64,000 bases of DNA from Gallionella sp. (GTDB lineage: Bacteria; Pseudomonadota; Gammaproteobacteria; Burkholderiales; Gallionellaceae), in assembly GCA_017880865.1 (NCBI GenBank), contig JADGRL010000013.1:1-64000 (forward strand), given 5' to 3'. The notes beneath the pieces were generated by a model. It had not been told where the DNA came from. It saw only the letters and a program-made list of their open reading frames with translations, and did no database searches. How positions within the stretch are numbered: position 1 is the first letter of the stretch; every line of letters starts with the position of its first letter. Both the position numbers and the translations under genes were made by a program. Of the stretch, positions 18,308-26,790 are shown piece after piece.

Positions 18308-19156
18308 CTACTGGGCACACGCATTGTCTGAGGAAGATACGCAGATAACCAAGCCAGTAACACTAAAGATAACCCACCTGGTACCATAATTCCAGCTGTT
18401 AAAATGTTGCACTATTGGACGATCAAACCACATTATTTTTGCCCTTGGCTCTCCCACTAATGACTTCACCTCAGCCTCCGTCATCCCTCTCGTAATGAGC
18501 TGTTGTACATCTCTTCCCTTGCTTTCGATAAGAGAAACAATCTCCTGTTTCTTTTGTTGTAGCGTATCAATTTCCTTAAATACTACTATGCGCTCTTGGC
18601 GTAGCGAAACGGCTTGTTGACTCGAAGCTGATGCCATTTGCGTCTGAATTTTCAATATATCTTGCTCAAGTTTTTTTAGCATGGCTTGTTGGTCTTGAAT
18701 CTGCTGCTTTGCTGATGGGTCAGCATTAATTCTCGCGATGTCCTGCTTTAGTTGACTCTGGTTGACCTTTGCTTTGACTACGCAATCAACAAACACTTTC
18801 CCATTATTAAATCCTGTGTCGGAGGACACCATTTCTGCTGACACCAGTGCAGCAGCTATGGTTTTCATGTCGCTACGCGCGTCACGTGACTTTTCTGTTT
18901 GGGTTATTTGGACGGTACTTTCGACATAAATGCCTGCATACTCAATCGCCTTTCGCTTGGCTTCGAGAAAGCAGATTGTCGTCGCGTCCGATTTGCTGTC
19001 GTTGTCGCCCATGGTGTAGCGATGCTTGGCAGTAATCGTATCTCCGGCGGCTGTGACATCAGGAGTTTCTGCACCCGCAACTTGTGTAACCGATGCAAGC
19101 ACCATACCTACAATCAATAAAAGTGAAATATTATGGGGCATATTAGAGATGTTCAT
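18308..19156 (-). CDS. secreted coiled-coil protein with BamE/SmpA-like C-terminus
   Basis: A 282-residue exported protein. A signal peptide ends around QVAGAETPDV. Residues about 35-125 resemble the LPP20/FlgT-type N-terminal fold with a Cys pair, and residues about 125-215 are a Gln/Lys-rich coiled coil. The last part (RGMTEAEVKSLVGEPRAKIM onward) is like the BamE/SmpA fold, a small envelope domain. The start could be here or 15 nt later; neither has a clear Shine-Dalgarno site. The overall function is unknown. It is AT-rich and next to a small membrane protein gene. Confidence 0.65.
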   Translation of the reverse strand: MNISNMPHNISLLLIVGMVLASVTQVAGAETPDVTAAGDTITAKHRYTMGDNDSKSDATTICFLEAKRKAIEYAGIYVESTVQITQTEKSRDARSDMKTIAAALVSAEMVSSDTGFNNGKVFVDCVVKAKVNQSQLKQDIARINADPSAKQQIQDQQAMLKKLEQDILKIQTQMASASSQQAVSLRQERIVVFKEIDTLQQKKQEIVSLIESKGRDVQQLITRGMTEAEVKSLVGEPRAKIMWFDRPIVQHFNSWNYGTRWVIFSVTGLVICVSSSDNACAQ

Positions 19157-19225
19157 AGTATCGGCACCAGTAAGTATAGTTAACGTGGCGAGAGAGCATT
19201 GATGCGTTGGTACTGTTAGTGGTTA

Positions 19226-19531
19226 TTACTTGGAGTACCACTTGATGATTTCCAGTGTCGCCATAATAATACTCAATACGATTGCACTAATAGCTATTCT
19301 TGTTGCTCGCACGGAATTACTTAGGGCTTTACGTGAGATAGACAAATTTTCTTCTTCTCGTTTTTCGCCGCGAGCAGCGGCGGCGGAAGAGCGCGCTTCC
19401 TCTTTGCGACGGAGCCATTCTTGAACTATTGGAACCTGCTCAGAATGATATTCACGGCGAGCCAGACGTTCACGAACCTCTGGTTCATTATTGTGCTTGT
19501 CAAGTTGCGCCAAGAGTGGAAGTTGTGCCAT
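19226..19531 (-). CDS. small tail-anchored membrane protein
   Basis: A 101-residue protein with a charged N-terminal part (RERLARREYHSEQVP, then EEARSSAAAARGEKREEEN) and one hydrophobic helix near residues 75-97 ending in KWYSK, so it is probably tail-anchored with the N-terminus in the cytoplasm. AAGGA lies 6 nt before the ATG, which supports it as a real gene. I do not recognise the family. It is 69 nt upstream of the secreted coiled-coil gene on the same strand and may work with it. Confidence 0.55.
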   Translation of the reverse strand: MAQLPLLAQLDKHNNEPEVRERLARREYHSEQVPIVQEWLRRKEEARSSAAAARGEKREEENLSISRKALSNSVRATRIAISAIVLSIIMATLEIIKWYSK

Positions 19532-19711
19532 GCAATCCTTAATGTGTTAGCTCAGAATCAAATGGGGCGGATTCGATATATTTTCAGTCTGCGCCGAAAC
19601 TCGAAATTCCACCCTTCCCCTACGCGCTCGCGTAAAATCGCTGCCGCACTATAGCGCTGACTTCAGCAAATAACCACACTCCATATCAGCCCGAATTATT
19701 TCGCCCCCACC

Positions 19712-21661
19712 GTGACCGCCGAAGTCGAACGATTTTTTTCAGAACAAAGCCCGCTCGCCACCGAAGTCGCGGCCTTCCGTCCGCGCGCGCAGCAGCGCGA
19801 GATGGCGCTGGCCGTGGCCGAGGCGATACGCGACAACGCGATACTGGTGGTCGAAGCCGGCACCGGTACCGGCAAGACGTTCGCCTATTTGGTACCCGCA
19901 CTCATGGCGGGCGGCAAGGTGATCATCTCCACCGGCACCAAGAACTTGCAGGATCAGCTGTTCCAGAAAGACCTGCCGATGGTGCGCGATGCGCTCAAGG
20001 CTCCGGTGTCGGTGGCGTTGCTCAAGGGGCGCTCGAATTACGTGTGCCACTACCATCTGGAGCTGGCGCAATCGAACGGTTTGTTCAAGACGCGCGAGGA
20101 CATCAAGCATCTGGGCAAGATTGTGAGCTACGCCAAGATCAGCGACTCCGGCGACAAGAGCGGCATCTCGGACGTGCCGGAGAACGCGCCGATCTGGATG
20201 CACGTGACCTCGACGCGCGACAATTGCTTGGGGCAGGAATGTCCCAGCCACAAGGAATGCTTCGTGCTCCGTGCACGCTCCGAGGCGATGAAGGCAGACA
20301 TCGTCGTGGTGAACCATCATCTGTTCTTCGCCGACGTGATGCTGCGCGACGAGGGTGTGGCGGAACTGCTGCCCGCCTGCAACACGGTGATTTTCGACGA
20401 GGCGCACCAACTGCCGGAAACCGCCAGCCTGTTTTTCGGCGAAAATATTTCCACCTCGCAACTGCTCGAACTCGCCACCGACACGCGCATCGAGGCGGCA
20501 GCTGGCGCAAAGGACTTCGCGCCGTTACCCAAGGCCTGCGACGAGCTGGACAAGGCTGCGCGCGATTTGCGGCTGGTGTTCAAAAAAGAAGGGCGGATGC
20601 CCGCTCTCGCACTGGATAGTTTCAAGGACTGGCCATCTGCGCTGAAGATGGTGGGTGACAAGCTGAAACAATTGTGCGACTTGCTGGAGAAACAGGCCGC
20701 GCGCAGCGAGGGCCTGGAGAACTGCTGGCAGCGCGCGCAGGCGTCAATGCTGCAACTGGCTAAATGGCAAAAAGAGGACGAGCCGGATCAGGTCAGATGG
20801 CTGGAAGTATTCCACCACTCGCTGCAACTCAACACCACGCCATTATCGATCGCCGAGATATTCGCCAAGCAGATCGGCGGCCACGCGCGCGCGTGGATAT
20901 TCACGTCCGCGACGCTCGCGGTGAAGCAGGATTTCTCGCACTATCAGGGCGAGATGGGCTTGCTCGATGCCAAGACCGCCTGCTGGGACAGCCCGTTCAA
21001 CTACGCCGAGCAGGCGCTCTTGTATGTGCCGAGCGGCCTGCCGGAGCCGAACAGCGAGGGCTATACCGAAGCGGTGGTGCAGGCAGCACTGCCGCTGATC
21101 GAAGCCAGTCGTGGCCGCGCCTTTTTTCTGTTCACCAGCCTGCGCGCGATGGTGCGCGCCCATGAGATTCTCACCGCCGAATTCGACCGCAAGGGCCTCA
21201 CCTACCCGCTGCTACTGCAAGGCGAAGGCTCGCGCAACGAACTGCTGTCGCGTTTTCGCACGCTCGGCAACGCGGTGCTGCTCGGCAGCCAGTCGTTCTG
21301 GGAAGGTGTGGACGTGCGCGGCGAAGCGTTATCGCTGGTGATCATCGACAAACTGCCGTTCGCGCCGCCCGACGATCCGGTGCTGGCGGCGCGCATCGCG
21401 CAGCTGAACAAACAGGGGCGCAACGCGTTCATGGAATACCAGTTGCCGCGCACCATCATCACGTTGAAACAGGGCGCGGGAAGATTGATACGCGATGAAA
21501 CCGACCGGGGCGTGCTGATGATCTGCGACCCGCGCCTGATTACGAAACCTTATGGGAAGCGCATCTGGCAAAGCCTGCCGCCGTTCAAGCGCACCCGTGT
21601 TGAAGCGGAAGCGGTAGCTTTTTTTAGCGCGGTGAATTCAGCACAGCAAACATCCAGCTAA
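19712..21661 (+). CDS. yoaA: ATP-dependent helicase, YoaA/DinG family
   Basis: A 649-residue XPD-like superfamily 2 helicase. Walker A is GTGTGKTF near residues 50-57, the DEAH box is in IFDEAHQLPE, and four cysteines between them (VCHYH, NCLGQ, ECPSH, ECFVL) form the 4Fe-4S site of the family. The C-terminal motifs LGSQSFWEGVDVRG and QGAGRLIRDETDRG complete the helicase core. The start is GTG with no obvious strong ribosome-binding site. YoaA-type helicases act in DNA damage tolerance. It converges with the sensor kinase gene with no gap. Confidence 0.92.
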   Translation: MTAEVERFFSEQSPLATEVAAFRPRAQQREMALAVAEAIRDNAILVVEAGTGTGKTFAYLVPALMAGGKVIISTGTKNLQDQLFQKDLPMVRDALKAPVSVALLKGRSNYVCHYHLELAQSNGLFKTREDIKHLGKIVSYAKISDSGDKSGISDVPENAPIWMHVTSTRDNCLGQECPSHKECFVLRARSEAMKADIVVVNHHLFFADVMLRDEGVAELLPACNTVIFDEAHQLPETASLFFGENISTSQLLELATDTRIEAAAGAKDFAPLPKACDELDKAARDLRLVFKKEGRMPALALDSFKDWPSALKMVGDKLKQLCDLLEKQAARSEGLENCWQRAQASMLQLAKWQKEDEPDQVRWLEVFHHSLQLNTTPLSIAEIFAKQIGGHARAWIFTSATLAVKQDFSHYQGEMGLLDAKTACWDSPFNYAEQALLYVPSGLPEPNSEGYTEAVVQAALPLIEASRGRAFFLFTSLRAMVRAHEILTAEFDRKGLTYPLLLQGEGSRNELLSRFRTLGNAVLLGSQSFWEGVDVRGEALSLVIIDKLPFAPPDDPVLAARIAQLNKQGRNAFMEYQLPRTIITLKQGAGRLIRDETDRGVLMICDPRLITKPYGKRIWQSLPPFKRTRVEAEAVAFFSAVNSAQQTSS

Positions 21662-22963
21662 TCAATTTTCAGACGGCAACACCAGCTTGGCCACCAGTCC
21701 GCCTGAGGCACTCTCTTCCAGAATAAATTCGCCGTCATGCAACCGTGCGGCACGGTCGACGATGGCCAAGCCCAAGCCTGATCCGGTCGAATTGCTGCGT
21801 GCGGCATCCAGCCTGATGAATGGACGCTTCGCGGCTGCGCGCAGCGTTGCGGGAATACCGGTGCCTCTATCCGCGACCGCCAGGACCACCTTATCTTGCT
21901 CACGCTTGAGTTGCACGCTGATTTCGCCTCCGCCGTATTTGATCGCGTTATCCAGCAGATTGCCCAGCGCGCGCTTCAACAGCAGCGGCCTGACGGTGAG
22001 TGCGCTCACCTCACCCAGATCGAGCGACAGCGATTTCGCTTGTGCGGAAAATTGTTGCGCGACTTCCCTAACCAGCGATTTCATATCCGTCGGCAGCTTA
22101 GCTTCGTTTTCATCGAGACGCGCATAGTCGAGGAATTGCTGGATCACGCCATCCATCTGTTCCACATCGGCGGCCAGCCCCTCGCGCAGTGAATCGTCGG
22201 CGCTCAATTCGGCCGCGATGCGCACCCGTGCCAGCGGGGTACGCAAGTCATGCGAGATGCCCGCCAGCACCAGCGCACGCTCGCGCTCGTTGTTGGCCAA
22301 ATCGGCTGACATCTGGTTAAACGCCCGCGATACCGTGATGATTTCCTGCGCCCCGCGTTCCGGCAACGGTTGCGGCCAGGTTCCCTGCCCCACCTGCAGC
22401 GCCGCTTGTGATAGCCGTTTCAGTGGCCGCGCTACCTGGCGCGCGATGAAATAAGCGCCGGGCAAGGCCAGCGCTAAAACCAGAACACTCCAGGGCAACA
22501 ATACCCGGTTTACCGAACGCTCAATATGCCCCTTGGGCAGCGCGATCCAGAACTCCTCATTGCCGATAAAAAAGCTCACCCACAAGGCTTCCACTCCATT
22601 TCGCTCTGATGCGAAGCGCGTGTTGGCACCCAGGCTCGCGCGCACTTTCTCCACCATCATGCGAAATTCATCCGATTGCTCAGGCATCGGCTTGAGCACA
22701 TCGCCAACATCTGCCATCTGCACGCGCAGCCCTTCTGCTTCGGCCAACTCGGCCAGCAGCGCACCACGCCATTCGGGTGCGGCAGACAGCACAGCAGCCC
22801 GGGTGAGATTGACCACCGACTCGACCAGCTGCGCCATCTGTTGCGCGCGTGGCTCCTGTTGGACATGGCGGAAAATCGCTACCGAAGCCGCGAGCGACAG
22901 CACCAGCAAGACGACAATCAGCAAAAAGGAACGGGCGAGCAGCGAGCTTGGTAAGCTAATCAT
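21662..22963 (-). CDS. EnvZ-type sensor histidine kinase
   Basis: A 433-residue membrane sensor kinase. One transmembrane helix is near residues 8-28 and a second near 152-173, enclosing a periplasmic domain of about 120 residues. HAMP follows, then the phospho-acceptor histidine 238 in GISHDLRTPLARV. The N box is NLLDNAIKYGGG, and the G boxes are DRGTGIP and GSGLGLAIV. I chose the ATG at 22963 because GAAGG, overlapping the stop of the regulator gene, lies 8 nt upstream; a TTG 15 nt earlier has nothing better. It is coupled to the OmpR-type regulator. The signal is unknown, although osmotic or envelope stress is typical of the family. Confidence 0.9.
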   Translation of the reverse strand: MISLPSSLLARSFLLIVVLLVLSLAASVAIFRHVQQEPRAQQMAQLVESVVNLTRAAVLSAAPEWRGALLAELAEAEGLRVQMADVGDVLKPMPEQSDEFRMMVEKVRASLGANTRFASERNGVEALWVSFFIGNEEFWIALPKGHIERSVNRVLLPWSVLVLALALPGAYFIARQVARPLKRLSQAALQVGQGTWPQPLPERGAQEIITVSRAFNQMSADLANNERERALVLAGISHDLRTPLARVRIAAELSADDSLREGLAADVEQMDGVIQQFLDYARLDENEAKLPTDMKSLVREVAQQFSAQAKSLSLDLGEVSALTVRPLLLKRALGNLLDNAIKYGGGEISVQLKREQDKVVLAVADRGTGIPATLRAAAKRPFIRLDAARSNSTGSGLGLAIVDRAARLHDGEFILEESASGGLVAKLVLPSEN

Positions 22964-22974
22964 CAAAGGAACCT

Positions 22975-23694
22975 TCAAGACTTGGCTCCATCAGGCACAA
23001 ACACATAGCCGTGCCCCCACACCGTCTGGATGAAACGCGGCTTGGCCGGATCAAGTTCGACCAGCTTGCGCAGGCGCGAGACCTGCACATCGATGGCACG
23101 ATCAAACGGATCATGATCGCGGCCGCGCGCCAGCTCCATCAGTTTGTCGCGCGATAGCGGATGGCGCGGATGGGTCACCAGAACTTTGAGCAGCGCGAAT
23201 TCTCCGGTCGTCAGCGAAATCTGCGCACCGGACCTGATCAGCACGCGCGTGGCGAGATTCAATTCGCAATCGCCGAAGGCGATACTCTTCTCCTCGATAT
23301 CGGGTGCACCTGCGGGCTGTACACCTTTGCGGCGCAACACCGCATGGATGCGCGCCACCAGTTCGCGCGGATTGAACGGCTTGGGCAGATAATCATCCGC
23401 GCCCATTTCCAATCCGACGATACGATCGACTTCGTCCCCCTTGGCGGTGAGCAAAATCACCGGGACGTTCTCGCCGGCCCCGCGCAACCGGCGCAAGATC
23501 GCCAATCCGTCTTCACCGGGCAGCATCAAATCCAGCACCAGCAAGTGATAGCGCTTCAGTGCCAGGGCGTTGTCCAACATCTTGCCGTCGCCGACCGCCT
23601 TGACTTCGAAGCCCTGCTCGGACAAATAGCGCAACAACAACTCGCGCAAGCGGGCGTCGTCGTCAATAATTAATATGCGTTGTGCAGTGGGCAT
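22975..23694 (-). CDS. ompR: OmpR-type response regulator
   Basis: A 239-residue response regulator. The receiver domain has the acidic pair in LIIDDDARLR, the phosphorylated Asp at about residue 55 in LLVLDLMLPGEDG and the conserved Lys in YLPKPFNPRELVARI. The C-terminal winged helix has RAIDVQVSRLRKLVE and the final FIQTVWGHGYVFVP. The frame is open for another 19 codons upstream, but family members begin close to the first strand, so I placed the start at 23694; this is uncertain because neither has a clear ribosome-binding site. It is divergent from the repeat-protein gene, a possible target. Confidence 0.88.
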   Translation of the reverse strand: MPTAQRILIIDDDARLRELLLRYLSEQGFEVKAVGDGKMLDNALALKRYHLLVLDLMLPGEDGLAILRRLRGAGENVPVILLTAKGDEVDRIVGLEMGADDYLPKPFNPRELVARIHAVLRRKGVQPAGAPDIEEKSIAFGDCELNLATRVLIRSGAQISLTTGEFALLKVLVTHPRHPLSRDKLMELARGRDHDPFDRAIDVQVSRLRKLVELDPAKPRFIQTVWGHGYVFVPDGAKS

Positions 23695-23792
23695 GGCGGC
23701 ATGATACACAGAAGACGGCGGAGCTTGGGAGGGGTTGATAGATTGAAACAAACATTTACATCTTAGGCTCTGGCGAAAACACTTTGCTTACA

Positions 23793-23833
23793 GTTAAATA
23801 TTACTATGCGCTTGATGCAAGTCGTTAAATATT
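23793..23833 (+). promoter_or_regulatory. GTTAAATATT direct repeats between regulator and repeat protein
   Basis: GTTAAATATT occurs at 23793-23802 and again at 23824-23833, 31 nt apart or about three helical turns. The pair lies in the divergent gap, with the second copy ending 13 nt before the start codon of the repeat protein. The arrangement fits tandem binding of a winged-helix regulator, plausibly the OmpR-type one encoded alongside. This is inference. Confidence 0.4.
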
Positions 23834-23846
23834 CTGGAGAGCATTC

Positions 23847-24482
23847 ATGAACCACATTTTGAAAGCGATTACTTTGGTTGGCATCGTCGCAAGCCTGAAC
23901 GCCATGGCTGCCGATGTCTCCTCTGCCAAGGATGCCCCTTCTGCGGCTGTTTCGGGCGCATCTGGTCAAGACGCAAATGCCGAACACAAACTCAGCATTC
24001 AGGAACGCATCGAGCGCATGAAATCCATGACGCCGGAACAGCGCGCCCAGGAACGCAAATTGATACGCCAGGAACTAAAAAACCTGTCGCCAGAGCAACG
24101 CGCCGAACAACACAAGGCGATGCGTGCGCAGTTTGACAAAATGTCCCCCGAAGAGCGCCGCAAACATCACGAAGAAATGCGCAAGGAATGGGACGAGATG
24201 ACTCCCGAACAACGCGAGGAACGACGCCTGGAAATGCGCGAACACTGGGAGAAAATGTCCCCCAAAGAGCGCGAACAAATGCGCAGTCGGATGGAAGAGC
24301 ATTGGAAGGACATGCCGCCGGAAGAGCGCGAGCAGCGCCGCCGTGAAATGCGCGAACACTTCGAGAACATGTCACCTGAAGAACGTCAGCGATTCAAACG
24401 CGATATGGGCAAGCGGGATGACATGCCGCCGGTAGGCGATCACCCCAACGCAGATGGCGCAACGCATCCAGCCAAGCCATAG
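23847..24482 (+). CDS. periplasmic protein of seven 19-residue repeats
   Basis: A 211-residue exported protein; the signal peptide ends near NAMAADV. From residue 61 it consists of seven tandem units of 19 residues, each starting with M(S/T/P)PEER or a variant and containing a central MR, starting at 61, 80, 99, 118, 137, 156 and 175. Every unit is highly charged and should be helical. The composition resembles DUF3106-type proteins and, loosely, CpxP/ZraP-like periplasmic chaperones, but I cannot name a function. GGAGAG precedes the ATG by 7 nt. The divergent OmpR/EnvZ pair and the repeats in the gap suggest stress control. Confidence 0.8.
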   Translation: MNHILKAITLVGIVASLNAMAADVSSAKDAPSAAVSGASGQDANAEHKLSIQERIERMKSMTPEQRAQERKLIRQELKNLSPEQRAEQHKAMRAQFDKMSPEERRKHHEEMRKEWDEMTPEQREERRLEMREHWEKMSPKEREQMRSRMEEHWKDMPPEEREQRRREMREHFENMSPEERQRFKRDMGKRDDMPPVGDHPNADGATHPAKP

Positions 24483-24535
24483 TCAATCTTTCCCCCGCAA
24501 CCGGGTATCAAGATTGGATGGAGTAAAGTCAGCGC

Positions 24536-25744
24536 CTAGCGCCAATGCCGCATCGAATACCCGCCAATCAGCGGCCGCTGCACCGCGGCCTTGAAGATTT
24601 GCCGCCCCCAGTTGAATTCCTTGTACAGCACGACGAAGCGCCACATATCGCGCAAAACACGGGCGCGGTCGCGCCAGCCCAGCGCCATCAGCGCGGCGGG
24701 GAAGTCGGCTTCATGGGGCCGGTCGAATGCGATCTTCAGCGGGTTCCACTGGTCGGTCGTGCGGCGCACTTCCGAGGCGATCATTTTGCGGTACATTTCC
24801 TGCACCGGGCGGTTGCGCAGCCTTGCCTCCACGATCGCTTCGCCGCTGATCGCGCCGGAGTGCAGCGCGCAGCTCATGCCCTCGCCTATCATGTTCAGGA
24901 AGCCGCCCGCCTGTCCGGTAATCAGCACATTGCCCTTGCCGAACACGTAGCGGTTGACCAGTGACGGCCCGAAATTTTCCGCGCAGCCTTCATCGTCCAG
25001 CGGTTCACCCAGGCGCACGCCGTGTTTTTCGCCAAGGTAATTCACCACGTTCGCATGCTTTTTCGCAAAATTGTCGCCGCTCTTGAAACCCACGCCGACG
25101 ATCTGCCGCCCGTCGCGCGCGTGGCTCCAGGTGTAATGCCCCAGGCCCGGATGAAACCAGAAATGGAAATACTGTTCATCCAGCGGGCATTCGATGATCT
25201 CGTGGAATTTCTGCCCGACAAAAAACCACGGTATCGATTGCGGATAGTCCGGGTAGATCGCGCGAGTCACCGGCGAACTCGGCCCATCCGCGCCGATGAC
25301 ATAACGTGCGCGGTACTCGACCGGCTCGCCATTCTTGCGCGCCTGCACGATCACATGGTCGCCGTGATCCTGCAGCCCGATGAACGAAGTCTGATCATGC
25401 ACTTCCGCCCCGCTCTGCTTAATCGCCCAGTGGTCGGAAAATTTGCGGTGCAGATGCGGCGTCGTGCCGCCGAAAAAATCCATCGGCATCGACACCCCAC
25501 TCGGAAAATGAAATGTCACGCCCCGGCACGAGACCGGATCATGCAGCACCTCGCGCGGCAACGGGCCGAAATTCTCCAGCAGAAAACGATGGCCGCGCGG
25601 CGACAGAATGCCGCTGCAAATCTTGTGGCGCGGCAGCTTCTGCCGCTCCAGCACGAGGGTCTCCAACCCCGAGTCCACCAGACGTTTGGCGGCTGCGGCG
25701 GCTGACAGACCGGCCCCGACGATAATGACATCAACTGTACGCAT
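24536..25744 (-). CDS. geranylgeranyl reductase-like FAD flavoprotein
   Basis: A 402-residue flavoprotein. FAD binding starts with VIIVGAGLSAAAAAKRL, the conserved region LPRHKICSGILSPRG resembles the PxxKxC motif of geranylgeranyl reductases, and YVIGADGPSSPVTR and GNVLITGQAGGFLNMIGEGM are the later FAD and substrate blocks. Relatives reduce isoprenoid double bonds or hydroxylate aromatics. AAGGA lies 11 nt before the ATG, a long spacing. It follows the Fe-S and PCMH flavoprotein genes on the same strand with a 53-nt gap, so the three probably form one redox unit. The substrate is unknown. Confidence 0.82.
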   Translation of the reverse strand: MRTVDVIIVGAGLSAAAAAKRLVDSGLETLVLERQKLPRHKICSGILSPRGHRFLLENFGPLPREVLHDPVSCRGVTFHFPSGVSMPMDFFGGTTPHLHRKFSDHWAIKQSGAEVHDQTSFIGLQDHGDHVIVQARKNGEPVEYRARYVIGADGPSSPVTRAIYPDYPQSIPWFFVGQKFHEIIECPLDEQYFHFWFHPGLGHYTWSHARDGRQIVGVGFKSGDNFAKKHANVVNYLGEKHGVRLGEPLDDEGCAENFGPSLVNRYVFGKGNVLITGQAGGFLNMIGEGMSCALHSGAISGEAIVEARLRNRPVQEMYRKMIASEVRRTTDQWNPLKIAFDRPHEADFPAALMALGWRDRARVLRDMWRFVVLYKEFNWGRQIFKAAVQRPLIGGYSMRHWR

Positions 25745-25797
25745 TAGAATAAAATTCCTTCAATAAACTTTTTTCGCTTGCGCGAAAATATTTTTTC

Positions 25798-26790
25798 TCA
25801 AACATCGGAGATGCCATCCGCCAACTCTGCCAGATGTACTACCGGAATATCGCTGACCTTTTCAAAGGCGGCGCGATCTTCCAGGCTCTCGACCACGATG
25901 CGGGTGATGCTGCGGCCATGCAGCACCCAGCGCGCATGCGCTTCATCATCATGCGCTGCCAAGCCCAGCCGCTGCGACAGATTGCGCGCGGTGGCGGGGA
26001 TCGCGATGCGTTGCAGATCGAGGTTGAAGGCGCAACCGTGATTAACGCGCAAACGGTCGTAGTGCTTGACCAAGCGCTGGTAATCGGAGTGGTAGGCGCG
26101 CGGCTCGATCACATACAAGTCTGTAGTGCGCAGGCTGCGGCGCACCTCGGCGTGGCCGCTGAGCGCCTCGCCCAGGCTGGCGATGCGGGCCTTCGGCAAC
26201 CACAGCTTCAGGTGGCGCAACAGCAGGCCATCGGCGACGATGATTTTTTTATGCAGCCTGAGCGGCGTTAAAAATTGTTCGAGGCATTGCGCCGGAATGT
26301 CCGCACCAACTTCTAATGCCTGCGAGATGTCCGAGCCGTCATCGTCGGCGACCGAAATATTTTTGTCTCCGAGCAGGATAGTGACGCGCGCCAGCGTGTC
26401 GGGGTGCGCGCGCAGAGCCGAGTCGGGCAACAGCGTAGTTGATGCGGCTGGTCGTGACGCAACTGGGCGCGAGGCTAGTCCGGTCATATGGGCTTGCAAC
26501 TCATCCCGTGCGGATGTCGGAGCCTGTAGTCGGCGCAGATCAAGGATCATCCCGACCTGGTCTATTTTTTCCGGACACACCGGTTCGCAGGCCATGCATA
26601 GCGTGCAGCTCTCGACCGATGCGGCATCAACCGCATCACCATGCTGCATCGCCTTGGCGCGGCCATGCGGGGTCAGGCTGATGTCGCGACTTTGGCGCCA
26701 CACCGGACACACCAACAGGCACAGGCTGCAACCGCTGCAATCGGCATGGTCGCGGCGCGATGTGAATGCATTTTTAATAAAGCCGAACAT
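25798..26790 (-). CDS. 2x[4Fe-4S] ferredoxin-type protein
   Basis: A 330-residue protein with two classical cluster motifs: CSGCSLCLLVCP (Cys 18, 21, 24, 28) and CTLCMACEPVCP (Cys 62, 65, 68, 72). The remaining 250 residues show no CCG domain like GlcF/LutA and I do not recognise them. The reading frame is open another 270 nt upstream, but that part overlaps the FAD gene; the true start is the ATG at 26790, which shares its A with the stop of that gene (TGATG). Tight overlap means coupled translation. It should pass electrons between the two flavoproteins on either side. Confidence 0.85.
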   Translation of the reverse strand: MFGFIKNAFTSRRDHADCSGCSLCLLVCPVWRQSRDISLTPHGRAKAMQHGDAVDAASVESCTLCMACEPVCPEKIDQVGMILDLRRLQAPTSARDELQAHMTGLASRPVASRPAASTTLLPDSALRAHPDTLARVTILLGDKNISVADDDGSDISQALEVGADIPAQCLEQFLTPLRLHKKIIVADGLLLRHLKLWLPKARIASLGEALSGHAEVRRSLRTTDLYVIEPRAYHSDYQRLVKHYDRLRVNHGCAFNLDLQRIAIPATARNLSQRLGLAAHDDEAHARWVLHGRSITRIVVESLEDRAAFEKVSDIPVVHLAELADGISDV

